From the NCBI GenBank assembly GCA_951812925.1, contig OX638368.1, positions 78,536,909 to 78,600,908 on the forward strand: a stretch of 64,000 nt of DNA. The letters run 5' to 3'. The first letter of the stretch is position 1. Each line of letters starts with the position of its first letter. Positions 1 to 11,149 of the stretch are shown here, piece by piece. The translations under genes and the position numbers were made by a program. The DNA is from Calliopum simillimum (taxonomy: Eukaryota > Arthropoda > Insecta > Diptera > Lauxaniidae). Below the pieces are notes generated by a model. That model searched no databases, was not told the DNA's origin, and was given only the letters and a program-made list of their open reading frames with translations.

Positions 1-1133
1 AGGTTCTATCTTAGGACCACTTTTATTCTCACTATATATCAACGACCTTCCAAATTTTCTTACAAACTGCAACTTTCATATTTTTGCCGATGACTTACAG
101 TTGTATGATAGTAGTCAGCGTGAAAGGATTGGTAACTGTATTGAAAACTTGAATGCCTCCCTTAAAATGATTAGCGACTGGGCTACAAAAAATGGATTAA
201 GTTTGAACCACAAAAAAATCAAAAGCAATTGTTATTGCAAAAAAAGTATTCGAAACCTCGAGCATACCAAAGCTATTTCTTAATGGTTGTGTTGTGGATT
301 ATATTGATACCGCCAAAAATCTGGGTATTACTTTCAATAAAACCTTGTCGTGGAATGATCATATAAACATTACTATTGGGAAAGTTTATGGTATGCTTCG
401 TGTTCTATGGAAAACACAGCACTTTACCCCTATACATATAACAATTTTATTAGCAAAAACGTATCTCTTACCAAAATTACTCTATGGTTCTGAAATTTTT
501 GCAAACTGTGATTGTGTCTGTAAAAATAAATTGAATGTCCTTTTCAATGATGTCACTAGATATGTATGCATATAGTTTAAAACGAAGAGATCATGTTTCT
601 GAAAGAGCTAAAACGATTTTCAATATGACTCTTAACAGGTTGCTTGAATTCAGGACATTAATTGCATAAAGTTGTTTTTACTAAGCAGCCATCATATTTG
701 TTCTCTCGACTTGTTTTTTCACGGTCAAGACGATCAAGCACTATTTTTCAAATTCGTCACACATTTCTGACCTCTGAGAGACAATTTCTTATTTTTTCTA
801 TTAGGCTTTGGAACGCTCTTCCCTTAAACTTAAGGTCCATGCAAAACGCAGTGCAATTCAAAAAACATTTGTCATCTTTGTTGCAATAATAATTAATATT
901 CATTTAATATTTGTTACTATTAATTTTGATTAATTCTAATTTTATACATTTTAATTATTTTTTTTTTATTATACTTTTATTCAATAATTGTTAATATCTA
1001 TATTATTCTTAAATTTAAGTTAAATTCAAATTCGTATAATCATATAAATGTATTATTCAAACATGTTGTTAGTGTTACATTATAAGACATTTGTCTTTTT
1101 ACACTAACTGATCAATAAATAAATAAATAAATA
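1..1133 (+). mobile_element. 3' end of a CR1/Jockey-superfamily LINE (broken reverse transcriptase)
   Basis: Three plus-strand reading pieces make up the second half of a LINE reverse transcriptase. Near the left edge the frame reads GSILGPLLFSLYINDLP, followed by the catalytic FADDLQLY box around 83-106. A shift near 222 moves the reading into the frame of 294-575 (LGITFNKTLSWNDHI, then LLPKLLYGSE, thumb region). Another break precedes 662-889, whose end (RLWNALPLNLRS...FKKHL) is the usual C-terminus of such proteins. The element closes with AATAAATAAATAAATA near 1110-1133, a short-repeat tail typical of LINEs. The window edge cuts the 5' side. Frameshifts show it is dead. The clade is tentative. 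Confidence 0.85.
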
Positions 1134-1245
1134 GTTCCACAGATGTTCGAGTGGGTTTAAATCCTTGCTTGAGGATGCTCATTCCAGAACAGTGATGAAA
1201 TTGTCTTGAAAAATTTGTTTGCCTACTCGAAAAATATTACACGGC
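1134..1245 (-). pseudogene. Tc1-type transposase relic, C-terminal part
   Basis: On the minus strand this stretch encodes DLNPLEHLW, the signature of Tc1-family transposases (SPDLNPIEHLW region, third part of the DDE domain), followed by degraded sequence. The frame is broken by stops and shifts. The matching upstream half lies at 2714-2960, also minus. The two halves are separated only by the 1246-2713 palindrome, so this was one Tc1 copy that was later interrupted. Confidence 0.75.
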
Positions 1246-2713
1246 GTGCTTGAACCAAGTTTAAATAAAAGTTTCTTGCATATGAGTTTTTTGACTGAAT
1301 TATGTTACGTAATAACTTCACGAATCAAATGATCCCAAAACTAAAAAAATCGAATGGGCCCTTTTTGAAATAAGGAGCCTTAAACAATAACTATAAAAAG
1401 TTCATACAACACAAAATTAAAAATATTTGTAACATTTTGCAAACTATTTTTTCTAAACTAATTTGAGGTCGCTGAACACGAAAAACGCATTTATTTTTTT
1501 TTCCTTGGGGTCGTTCCCAAGATATTCAATAATTTATAATTTCGAGGTTATAGCTTCATATACATCAATATATTTCTATGACGCCAAGTCCGATCAATTT
1601 TATTTTTCCACGCTTACAAAGAGTGATTAACGGCGCTTCTAACAAGTATACCAATAATTATGCTCCAAACAAAATTGACGGAGTTAAAGCAGGAAAAAGC
1701 TTGATGTTTCAAAAATTTTTTAAATTTTTCACATAACCTTAAATGAAACACTTTGTTTTTGGCACATATTTTTTTTAAATAATTATTTTTAGAAATGTTA
1801 TTTAATGGCGCATTTAATTGCAAACATTTTAAGCCTATGTGGAGCAAAATCGAATGAAATTTCCAAAATTTATTAAGGTTTTAGTGCAATAGAGAAATTT
1901 CGATTTCTTTTGAAAATTAATATTTTTGATACAATCCGCAAGAGAATGATTAGAAGTTACTTAAATCATCTTTAAAGTGTTCAATAAGTGTAGGGTGTCC
2001 TATTTGGAGGCTGAAAAATTGGATCTGTTGACTCATGCCGAACATTTCGAAAATTCTCACATCTTCCTTATTGCACTAAAGCCTTTATATCTCTTGGAAA
2101 TTTCATTCGATTTTGCTCAACATAGGCTTAAAATGTTTGCTTTTATATGCGCCATTAAATAACATTTCTAAAAATAATTATTTAAAAAAAAATATGTGCC
2201 AAAAACAAAGTGTTTCATTTGAAGTTATGTGAAAAATTTAAAAAATTTTTGAAATATCAAGCTTTTTCCTGCTTTAACTCCGTCAATTTTGTTTGGAGCA
2301 TAATTGTTGGTATACTTGTTAGAAGCGCCGTTAATCACTCTTTGTAAGCGTGGACAAATAAAATTGATCGGTTTTGGCGTCATAGAAATATATTGATGTA
2401 TATGAAGCTATACCCTCGAAATTATAAATTATCGAATAACTTGGGAACGACCCCAAGGAAAAAAAATAAATGCGTTTTTCGTGTTCAGCGACCTCAAATT
2501 AGTTTAGAAAAAATAGTTTGAAAATGTTACAAATATTTTTAATTTTGTGTTGTATTAACTTTTTATAGTTATTGCTTAAGGCTCCTTATTTCAAAAAGGG
2601 CCCATTCGATTTTTTTAATTTTGGGATCATTTGATTCGTGAAGTTATTACGTAACATAATTCAGTCAAAGAACTCATATGCAAGAAACTTTTATTTAAAC
2701 TTGGTTCAAGCAC
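1246..2713. mobile_element. 1.47-kb palindromic element A, inserted in a Tc1 copy
   Basis: The left edge GTGCTTGAACCAAGTTTAAA is mirrored by TTTAAACTTGGTTCAAGCAC at the right edge, and the arms stay complementary to a centre near 1980. Arms are about 700 bp. Each arm holds the block TTTGAGGTCGCTGAACACGA (near 1463 and inverted near 2478). The small reading frames at 1614-1847 and 1977-2162 are by-products of the repeat, not genes. The inner about 1.2 kb is closely related to the core of palindrome D (31625-32830), so A and D are members of one family with different outer ends. Confidence 0.85.
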
Positions 2714-2960
2714 GACGTGATTAGTCTAGTTGAAATATCCATATGACCTGCTAATTCTGTTCGACCCGTGGTAACATTGCGTTCTGGAGTATCTCAACAT
2801 ACTGAACTGCATCCATAGAACCCTCAATTCGGTGCATTGGCCCAACTCCGCACCACTTAGAGCAACTCTAAATCATTATTGATCCGCCACCGTGCCGACA
2901 AGTTGGAAATAAATCATAATTAAAATTATGCCTGTCAAATGCCATTGGCAAATAACAATT
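2714..2960 (-). pseudogene. Tc1-type transposase relic, central part
   Basis: Minus-strand translation gives GVGPMHRIEGSMDAVQY then VEILQNAMLP, the well-known central block of Tc1-like transposases (between the first and second catalytic Asp). It runs off the left edge into palindrome A, and the C-terminal block is found on the far side at 1134-1245. No intact frame remains. Confidence 0.8.
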
Positions 2961-3036
2961 ACACCATTTACTGTAAAAAATATTTCGAGGTTACGCTATC
3001 TGTTTATACATAGTATTTGAGTGAAATTTTAATCGA

Positions 3037-3653
3037 CCCTTCAGTTCACGGAACTAGTACCAAACTATCGAAATCGCTAGCTACCGGTAACCAGCACTAG
3101 TTCCTCCCAGATCTACTTTATTCGTTCTCAACTGGCGAATTTAACGTGTGCATGTCATAGGCAGGGGTCAATTGCCACCTTTTCTTCTACCGCTCACTAG
3201 CTACTTCACTAGTGAGGAGCTTGCTTGCAAGACATTCTCTTAGTGAAAAAAAAAAAATAAAAATCAAACTACCCATACTGAGATTCGAACCAAGGTGTAC
3301 AAAGTTTTTTACCCAATTACGAAGTCTTTAGCTCATTCGTCTATAAAGCTTATTGACGTAGTTGTGTGAAATTCAAATTTTATCAAATGAAAAAATTTTT
3401 TGTTTTTTTTTTTAAATTTTGCTCTCTTTCTTTTTTTTGCTTTTTTGATAAACAAAATTACTCAAATTTTGAAACTAAAAAGTCTCTCCAAGGAAAATTT
3501 GAAATTCAAACGTTTTTATCGCTCACATTTTATATTTTGTTTTTGAACTGACGACTTCTTGCATTACCTGGGGTCAGAAAAGGAACTAGTGTGTGTTTCG
3601 CTAGCAACTTCGCTAGTGATATTGTGCCAATTGTCTCCTTGAGAACTGCTGGG
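3037..3653. mobile_element. CCC-TIR element X, copy 1 (617 bp)
   Basis: Starts CCCTTCAGTTCACGG and ends with GAGAACTGCTGGG, giving imperfect inverted ends CCC-(TT/AG)-CAGTTC. It is flanked by the dinucleotide GA on both sides (3035-3036 and 3654-3655). Further copies lie at 48712-49350 (flanked by TA), 55700-56330 (flanked by CA) and, partly, 63341-63712. On the minus strand it holds GGTTCGAATCTCAGT, a perfect Pol III B box, followed in that direction by a long T run. It is full of CTAGC/GCTAG and CACTAG words. Non-coding; superfamily not assigned. Confidence 0.8.
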
Positions 3654-3662
3654 GACTATCAC

Positions 3663-4030
3663 AAAAAACGCTTTCAGTGTAGCATTTTGAAACTTTCGCT
3701 TGTATGGGAGGTGGCATGCCATCTAGTCCGAATTTACCTGGTTTTTTGTAAGAGCTTGCATTTACTGTTGTTAATGTTTCAGTGAAATTTGGTTGTATTA
3801 TCTCAAATAAAACTTTCAATATAGCAATTTGAAACTTTTGCTTATATGGGAGGTGCCACGCCCTCTTATCCAAGTTCGTCTATTTTTGCTCAAAGCTTGC
3901 ATTAAATTTCCTTACTGCTGGAGTGAAATTTGGTTGGATTATTTCAAAAACGCTTTCAGTATAGGGTTTCTTGTATGGGAGGAGCCACGCCCTCTTGTCC
4001 AAATTCGCTTAGTTTTGCTCAGAGCTCGTA
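3663..4030 (+). repeat. Tandem repeat Y, three degenerate units (about 85-145 bp)
   Basis: Three head-to-tail units share CGCTTTCAGTATAG, GAAACTTTCGCTT, TATGGGAGGTGCCACGCCC and TTTTGCTCAGAGCTTGCATT. They start near 3663, 3807 and 3946. The same unit recurs in the other orientation at 63713-63980, again directly beside a copy of element X. The core GGGAGGTGCCACGCCC resembles the repeat at 9878-10262. Confidence 0.75.
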
Positions 4031-4384
4031 CGTACTACTTATCTTAAGTCATTATGTGTATTTTCCTTGCGATATTGCAAATAATGCTCTTAATATTATG
4101 CTTTGAGTATATTCGTTGACCAGTTTTTAATCCCATGGTCTAACTTTGACGACGAAGGCAGTGTATCAAATTTCATTGAATTATCTTGCTTTTTTGTTAT
4201 TGTTATTCAAAGGCTCTGGATTACACTGCGACCTGAAAGATCTTTTGTGCAGCCTCCTTCCCCATCAGAACAGTTCTAGACTATCTAGAAATCTTGTCAC
4301 TGCCGTGGGATTAATTTTACCTGTAATTTAGATTTAAAATCTCGGCACCAAAGTATCTTACTCTGCATCTTACTGCAGCAAGGC

Positions 4385-4902
4385 AAGTACATTATACATG
4401 CTCCGCCGTTTCCGAGTCGTCTAAGCAGAGTCTACAGGAATCATCGTCTACCAAACCCATCTTATTTAGATGGTTCACAGTGACCTGTCATTATTTCACT
4501 GTTTGTTTTTATATACATATTTTCTACTGAGGTTTAAAACAGCTTCTACCTTAATACGTCTTGGATCGATCAGCCTCTTCGCCTGTCGCATACCTTCTTG
4601 GGCTTTCCAGTGATTGGAGAGATTTTCTTTTCCCATTCCCGTATTAAGTTATTATAAAACTGTTGTTTGCTCCACAAAAGGGTTCTTGAGTGCATTGAAA
4701 AAGCCATTAGTGATTTTAGAGTTGATTGGCTATCCGAATAAATGTATATGTCAGTGCAGGGAGTGCCCCTTCTCAGACATTCTCTGGAGCACAACTCTAA
4801 AGCGTGGACCTCCGCCTGAAAAATGGAAGCTGTTTTTCCCATTGCAACTGCTTTTTGGAATCTTGGTCCCACAACTCCAGCTCCTGCACTGCCATCATCC
4901 AT
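4385..4902 (-). pseudogene. LOA-type LINE relic: RNase H and Cys/His tail
   Basis: The minus-strand frame 4902-4570 reads DGSAGAGVVGP, then a conserved FQAEVHALELC and IYIYSDSQSTLKSL. These are the D, E and D positions of the RNase H domain that LOA, I and R1 LINEs carry after the reverse transcriptase. Further downstream, in shifted frames, come VNHLNKMGLVDDDSCRLC and SETAEHV, the Cys/His-rich end of these polyproteins. It belongs to the same element as 4913-5935. Stops and shifts show it is inactive. About 300 bases between this and the Y repeat (4031-4384) hold only degraded sequence, probably the same LINE's 3' part. Confidence 0.8.
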
Positions 4903-4912
4903 TTTGAACCCA

Positions 4913-5935
4913 TCAGTGAACCATACCTGTAAGGATTTTGACTTGTCCTGTTAGATTGCCTTCTTTAAGTTGTTGTAAATGAGGTAGTTTGAGGGCCGTA
5001 CAGGCTGCTTCCTTCTTAACCATAAGATGAAGAGGAGTGAGTCCCGTAAGCATGCCTAAAACTACTGTCGGGCGCGTCCTTAGTGCCCCTGTAACAGCCA
5101 AGCAGGCTTTTCTGAAGATTCTGTTAAGTTCATTCTGAGCCTTTACTTGGTCTTCCTTTAGCCTCCATGCTAATGCAGCATAAATGATCATTGGTACGGT
5201 GATAGTTTTATAAGACCATGCCCTCATTTTTGGACGTAGTCCCCATGGTCTACCATATAGCCGTTGACAAGCATAATATGCTTAGCATATATTATTCTTA
5301 AGGCTTTATACGTTATGTATGATAGATGACTATTTCAAGCTAGACTTATATCTAGGATTACTCCTTAATATTTTATCTCCTTGGAAACCGTTAGCATCGT
5401 TTCCCCCAGATTTAAAACTTTCAGATTTAGCTTCCTCTTCCGGGTAAAGGGCACCAGTGTGGTTTTACTAGGGTGAATTTCGAGTCCTTTCTCTCGGCAC
5501 CAGCCCAGAGCTAAGGTGAGAGCTAGTTGCATTTGTTGAGTTACGGTAGAGTCAAACCTGCCTCTAATCATAATAATCAGATCGTCAGCAAAGCCTTGGA
5601 CCTCAAGTTTGTGATCATCGAGAATTTCTAGTAGTTCGTCGATTACTATTATCCATAAGAGCGGTGACAGTACGCCACCCTGGGGGCATCCTTTAGTTGT
5701 CCTCACAATCAATGATTTCGGGCATTCCCTTTCCAATCTATGATTCCTCAATTGACTTAAAAGACGGTATATCAATAGATGAACAAAGGGCTACTTCTTT
5801 GTCCTCCAAAGCTTTCTCGATTTTGGTCGTGAGTTTCAGTCAATTTAACTGATTGGTAAGCATATTGTTCAGGATGTAGAGGTGCAGCCACACGGTACAC
5901 ACTTCTGAGATACTGATCTGCCTTGAACAAGTGCA
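4913..5935 (-). pseudogene. LOA-type LINE relic: reverse transcriptase
   Basis: Minus strand. Reading downward from 5935, ADQYLRSVYRV..LHPEQYAYQ (finger region) is followed in a shifted frame by KIEKALEDKEVALCSSID. After a deletion, the frame 5775-5365 begins and carries GCPQGGVLSPLLW and the catalytic FADDLIIM, then WCREKGLEIHPSKTTLV. The combination GCPQGGVLSPLLW and GFADDL, with an RNase H downstream, is typical of the LOA clade. The 5227-4913 frame (PMIIYAALAWRLK..) is the thumb/connection part. Shifts and a deletion make it a relic. A second LOA-like copy is spread over 10790-16060. Confidence 0.85.
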
Positions 5936-6074
5936 ACTTGAGGGTTAAAAAATGTTTTGAACACCCGTGCTCGAGTAAGGTAAATATCCTAAGAATATAG
6001 AATCATTTTGACTTTTATAACTTTAGTAACAATTTCTATTTTTGGACATTTTCTTTATATACAAATTTTTTTGC

Positions 6075-6155
6075 TTCTGCATCACATGCGTAAGCAGCCC
6101 AGAGCATATGTATCTGACTATCATACGGAAGGGCCAGGGTTCGTACCCCAGCGCC
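6075..6155 (+). other. tRNA-like segment (SINE head candidate)
   Basis: The stretch holds AGAGCATATGTATCTGACTA (D-arm/anticodon-like text) followed by CCAGGGTTCGTACCCC, a near-consensus Pol III B box closing a T-arm-like stem. I cannot fold a full acceptor stem, so it is not called as a tRNA gene. It abuts the dispersed repeat Q, whose other copy (30140) lacks it. Confidence 0.35.
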
Positions 6156-6157
6156 GC

Positions 6158-6955
6158 ACAATGGGAGGTTGTGGCCATAAATAGGTAAAATTTGAAAGCG
6201 CTATGGATTTAAAAAAATTTTACGCCAATCGTCAGATAATACTTAGGGACGGAAAAAAAATATAAAAGTTTAAAATTTTGTTTTGTTAGCAACACAGTGA
6301 GCCCAAAGTTGGACTTTAAACAGAAAAAATGCTCTACAGAACTTTTAAAATTAGAAACAGCTGGATAAACGCTCTAGTTATCTTAGAAAGTATATTGTTT
6401 CTACTTTGTTAAAAATATATTTTTTTTTTTTGCCGATTTTATGTGAATTATAGTGATTTTTCAAATATTTAAAAAAAAATGGTAAAAATGGAAAAATTGC
6501 AAACTTTGCCATTAAAAAAAAAAATACATTTTCTGATTTTCATTATTTTTCAATATAATATGTGGCCAAGTATGCTTAATCGAAATGCAAAGTCCCTACT
6601 GCTTTTTTTGAGAACTTTTTTTTTATAATTGTGGTCTTTGACGGGACAAAATAAATTGACTTTTTTGGAACGCTATTTTTAATTCGTTTGCATCGAAATA
6701 TATCAAGATAGCATTTTGTCAAAAAGTACAAGCATTTAGCTTTTAAAAAAACATTTGTTTGAGTTTTTATGTATGATAGGTGAATTATGGTGATTTTTCG
6801 AAAATTTAAGCTCAAAAAGCCAAAATCGATAAATTTTACAAACTTTGACATTAAAAAAAAAATACATTTTCTGATTTTCATTATTTTCCAATATAATATG
6901 TGGCCAAGTATGCTTAATCAAAATACAAAGTCCCTACTGCTTTTTTGAGAAAAAA
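6158..6955 (+). repeat. Dispersed repeat Q, copy 1 (with internal duplication)
   Basis: Begins CACAATGGGAGGTTGTGGCC and matches 30140-30786 over about 630 bp (shared AATAGGTAAAATTTGAAAG, CGCCAATCGTCA, CTTAGGGACGGAAA). Its second half is a direct repeat of about 330 bp: TGATTTTTCAAAT...TACATTTTCTGATTTTCATT...GTGGCCAAGTATGCTTAATC occurs near 6455-6590 and again near 6790-6920. A third piece is at 40225-40340. Non-coding. Confidence 0.75.
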
Positions 6956-7000
6956 AATATTTTAATTTCTTTACATTCTGCAACGTTTTACAATATATTT

Positions 7001-8915
7001 GAATGGGTTTATTTGAAAGTGGAATAAGTCCAATTCCGGAAAAATTTAGTTTATGGTGGTTATAGCCAGCTATATATGTCCTCTTTTTATATTGAAAACT
7101 ACAGACTCGTTAGACCACGATTTCATCAAAAATTACTCAAAAGAACTTTTCATGAAAAACATTTTTACAAAAATGATTTTTTTGAAAGTGGAATAAGTCC
7201 ATTTTTTCATCTACTGCTATGCAGAAGATTTTGCTTTTAAATCAATTTAAAAATATTGGCAAGCGTTATTAAACCGGTGTTAAGTGTTTACCACTGTAAA
7301 TTAATCAAGTTTTGTTATGCTGTAAAGATTTTTACAAGTGTAATAGAAAATAGTTGAGTTATTTTGGCCCGAATGGACTTATTCCACTTTCATTTATAAT
7401 AAATTTAAAAATTTGTTATACTTTTGTATGACTTATTCCATTTTTACTCACAAAATATTATGTAAATTAAAGCAAAGGAAAATTAAAACTTAGAAAAATT
7501 TTACTTTAAAAACTGTTGTTGTTTCTTTTCTTTTTGCTCAAGTAGGGCTCTGAAAATTAGTTACAACAACAACAAAAAGAAAAAGTTCATATCGGACCTA
7601 CTTTCGGAGATATAGCGATCGGAAGATCGAGATATATTTTTTATAAAAATTATTATAAGTTGGGAACCCCTGAAAGGATTTTAATAATATTAGTGTCATA
7701 CGAAAGATATGTTAATTTGCTACAAAATTGATCTACAAAAAATTTTAATCTGAGTAGTGGTTTTAGAGATATTGCAAATTTTCAGAAATTTTGACCATAT
7801 TTTTTGTTTTAAAGCACTATTTTTCCAAAAATTGTATCATTAATGCATAGTTTTAGTAACATATTATAAAAGCTCAATTTATTACCTTTCATTTGACATG
7901 TAATTTGTACTTGAGTTCTTGTATTACGTATTTTTTTTATAGGAAAACAAAAAAGTAAGTTATTGGAAAACATCTGAAGAGTCTACAGGAATCCGAATTA
8001 ATCGAAAACTATCTAAAAACATCGTTATTGTTGTTTTTATTGCTGTTATTGTTATTTTTGTGGTTGGTATTATTGTTGTTCTAGTAATTTTTTCCTAAAT
8101 TTCATGAAAATTTCTTTGGTTAACTTTTTTGTTTTCCTTTAAAAAGTATGATAATGCAAAAAATCAGGTACAAATTACAAGTCAAATGAAAGCAAATAAA
8201 TTGGGCTTTTATAATATGTTACTAAAACTATGCATTAATGATACAGTTTTTGGAAAAATAGTGGTTTAAAACAAAAAAAAAATGGTCAAAATTTCTGAAA
8301 ATCTGCAATATCTCTAAAACCACGACTCGGATTAAAATTTTTCGTAGGTTGATTTTGTAGAAAGTTAACATATCTTTTGTATGACACTAATATTACTAAA
8401 ATCGTTTCAGGGGTTCCCAACTTATAATAATTTTTATAAAAGATATATCTCAATCTTCCGATGGCTATATCTCCGGAAGTAAGTCCGACATGAACTTTTT
8501 GTTTTTGTTGTTGTTGTAACTAATTTTCAGAGCCCTACTTGAGCAAAAAGAAAAGAAAAGAAACAACAACAGTTTTTAAAGTAAAATTTTTCTAAGTTTT
8601 AATTTTCCTTTGCTTTAATTTACAAAATATTTTGTGAGTAAAAATGGAATAAGTCATACAAAAGTATAACAAATTTTTAAATTTATTATAAATGAAAGTG
8701 GAATAAGTCCATTCGGGCCAAAATAACTCAACTATTTTCTATTACACTTGTAAAAATCTTTACAGCATAACAAAACTTGATTAATTTACAGTGGTAAACA
8801 CTCAACGCCGGTTTAATAACGCTTGCCAATATTTTTAAATCAAGTCGTACGCAAACCCTTTAATATCTCAGTTTATGAAAAAGTGGACTTATTCCACTTC
8901 CAAAAAAACCCATTC
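7001..8915. mobile_element. 1.9-kb palindromic element B
   Basis: Ends GAATGGGTTTATTTGAAAG and CTTCCAAAAAAACCCATTC are inverted. Arms of about 780 bp (7193-7975 and 8115-8900) are near complementary, with a GTT/ATT-rich loop of about 140 bp. The left end has about 165 extra bases. The word GTGGAATAAGTCCA or its complement occurs at both ends and inside (near 7020, 7187, 7375, 8700, 8885). The block TTTCGGAGATATAG with CGATCGGAAGATC relates it to palindromes at 52497-53377 and 58600-59640. No coding potential. Confidence 0.85.
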
Positions 8916-9104
8916 ATTTATCAATTTTAAGCTTACAGTCTTCTTAAATTCCAAAAAAAAAAAAATTTTAAGAGAAGGGTGACAGGTAAGGGGTATATTT
9001 CCTCCTTTTGATCCCCCTTGGGACTCACCCTTTCTTAAAATAAGCCAAGAGCATATTGAAAGGTATACAAAAAACCTTATAATTGGTATAATATGCCCCT
9101 TTCT
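8916..9104. other. Unassigned spacer
   Basis: AT-rich sequence with A runs; no recognisable coding, repeat-unit or regulatory structure. Confidence 0.4.
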
Positions 9105-9245
9105 GTGCATAAAGTTTTAATTCACGGAAGCGAAATCATACAAGCACTTCAAATACCAATTGGTAGCCTTTCCGAAGAAGCTCAGGAAGCATCAAACAAA
9201 GTTTTTAAAAGCGCTTAGTTACACAACAGCAGATTGAAGACGAAG
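9105..9245 (+). pseudogene. Relic of a transposable-element-associated protein
   Basis: The plus-strand frame reads VHKVLIHGSEIIQA, then PIGSLSEEAQEASNKVFK, with one in-frame stop, then LHNSRLKTKR. The block 'HKVLIHG...PIGQLSEEAQE..NK' is one I recall from many uncharacterised, repeated insect proteins, but I cannot name the family. Only about 45 codons survive before palindrome C begins. The text after C (ELSPEAQEL near 9640) may be a further scrap. Confidence 0.5.
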
Positions 9246-9591
9246 CGACCCCGAAAACATAAAGTTCAGGTGGTCTGATCGTTCGCGCATGGAATTTTTT
9301 TTTTTGTAGTCCTGTGCACAGGCCAAAAAAAAAAGTACCCTGCGCGAAAGATCAGACCACCGGAACTTTATGTTTTCGGGGTCGCTGAACCCGAATGTAG
9401 TGTCAGATTAGCGAAGTTGGTTCGCGTTTTTTCAGAAACCAGGAAAAATCTCTAATTTTCAGCATTATTGTTGATTTCTGAAAAAACGCGAGCCAACTTC
9501 GCTATTCTGGCACCAAATTCAGAGACCCCGAAAACATAAAGTTCAGGTGGTCTGATCTTACGCACAGGGTACTTTTTTTTTTGGGCCTGTG
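9246..9591. mobile_element. CACAGG palindrome C with an extra inverted arm
   Basis: The element proper, 9317-9591, starts CACAGGCCAAAAAA and ends TTTTTTGGGCCTGTG, followed by TTA. Inside, GATCAGACCACC...CTTTATGTTTTCGGGGTCG is mirrored at the other end. A further inner stem AGCGAAGTTGGTTCGCG pairs with its complement near 9493-9512. To the left, 9246-9316 is one more arm in the opposite orientation, meeting C head-on at CCTGTGCACAGG. The TIR matches elements at 52497-53377 and 61147-61577. Confidence 0.8.
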
Positions 9592-9877
9592 TTATTAGCC
9601 AAATCCGAGTAAAACGTGATAAAAAATATAAAGAGTTATCACCAGAAGCTCAAGAGCTGTAGCAATTAAATGAATAAACTGATAAAAATATATTTAAAAC
9701 AATGAAATAACTTAATATTTTCCTTTTTCTATTGTTGTATACATTAGTTTCGACTTGATTGTGTCCTCCTTTTTTGATTTGATCGCCAATTTGAGCCAAA
9801 AGAATTGCAATGAAAAAGTTTCTAGTGCGGACTATTTTTTCTGATAGTTTTTATGAAAATAATAAATAAAATGTTTA

Positions 9878-10262
9878 AACGGCGTGACAACGCCTACTTT
9901 TTAGTGGACATTATTTGTCATAATATCTTCAACATATTTGCCAAACATCATCAATCTGCATGAAAGATTTTCGGAGATATTGATAAGTTAATTTTTTGGT
10001 AGGCGTGGCACTGCCCATTTTTCTAGTGCAGATTATTTGTTCTGATGGTCTTTTCATTTGTACCAAATAATATCTATCTTCGTCAAATATTTTCAGATAT
10101 ATGAATTTTTTTTTTAAGGCGTGGTACCGCCCATTTGTCCGGTGAACATTATTTGTCCTGATGATTTTTACACATTTACCAAATCTCATTTATCTGCGTC
10201 AAAGAGTTTCGGTGATATGATTAGTCAATTTTTTGGGAGGCGTGGCACCGCCCACTTTTTTA
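9878..10262 (+). repeat. Tandem repeat Z (GGCGTGGCACCGCCCA units)
   Basis: Four units of about 120 bp start with variants of GGCGTGGCACCGCCCACTTT near 9881, 10003, 10118 and 10240. They share CATTATTTGTCCTGATG, ACCAAAT..CAT, TCTGCGTCAAA and TTTCGGAGATAT. This short GC-rich core in AT-rich surroundings is a motif I have seen dispersed in fly genomes. Confidence 0.75.
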
Positions 10263-10789
10263 GTATATAAGGGACAAATACACAAACAAACAAAATCTAG
10301 TTTTTATAAAGTAGATTTTCTTTTATTCCTCATAACTTGAAAACTATAAAAGATAGCGCAAAATTTTTAACATTTTTGAAATAAGTCAAGTTATTGAAAA
10401 TTGATACCCATTTTGAAAACAAAATTCGGACCACGCCCCAACTTTGTATGGGAGGTAGGCGTGTCCGTCGGCGGATTTTGTTCATATTCACAGAATTTTT
10501 ATTATTTTAATGTAAAAAACATCTGTACCAAATTTCAATAGCCTAGCTCTATTATTACTATATATGACCGCCGTTCCATACAAACCCTCCCATTGTGCGC
10601 CGGTCAGTTAATTTTTTTTTTTTTTTTGTTTGAACTATAAAGTAAGGTAAATATCACGCCAATTTTTTCATAAAAATTACTAGGAAAAATACATTCTAAA
10701 TTGACTAAACCAGTTAGGTGAATCTTACTTTGGTGTGAAGTTGTCACTATTCTGATTTGAAATTCTGGTAAAATTTATGAGAAATGAAG
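10263..10789. other. Unassigned stretch beside repeat Z
   Basis: Holds ACCACGCCCCAACTTTGTAT and TATGGGAGGTAGGCGTGTCC near 10430-10465 and CCATACAAACCCTCCCATTG near 10574, which are mutually inverted relatives of the Y/Z repeat cores. The remainder is AT-rich with no coding signal. Part of 10680-10789 may belong to the LOA copy that continues at 10790. Confidence 0.4.
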
Positions 10790-10857
10790 TAGCAAGTACT
10801 ATTTTTTTTCTCCGTGCACTCAGGCATTCAATATGTTGCTCTAAATAGAATGTACTA
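10790..10857 (-). pseudogene. Second LOA-like LINE relic: linker after the endonuclease
   Basis: On the minus strand this continues the text that stops at 12351: there ...VVKKNNWSLY ends at TATA, and here the frame goes on STFYLEQHIECL. The 1.49 kb between the two pieces is element R2, so the linker was one piece before that insertion. Short and degraded, so the call rests mainly on the junction logic. Confidence 0.5.
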
Positions 10858-11149
10858 TAGGGGAGACTGGGTCACATTTGACACAAAATTTTCAAAGGCC
10901 TGTAACTTTGAAAATTACTGCACGATCTTAATATTCTTTACTGTTTCTGAAACATTGATTATTTAAGATTAAAAATTTTTAAAAAGACTGCATTAAGAGT
11001 ACTTTTTCAAATTTTTTCAAAAAAAGTCATTTTGTCAAATGTGCCCTAGGTACGGGGCACATTTGACACTCACAAAAATAACACAGAAACATTAAACAAA
11101 ACATTAATTCATATATTTTTTTTCATATAAATACAAATTAACGGAGACT

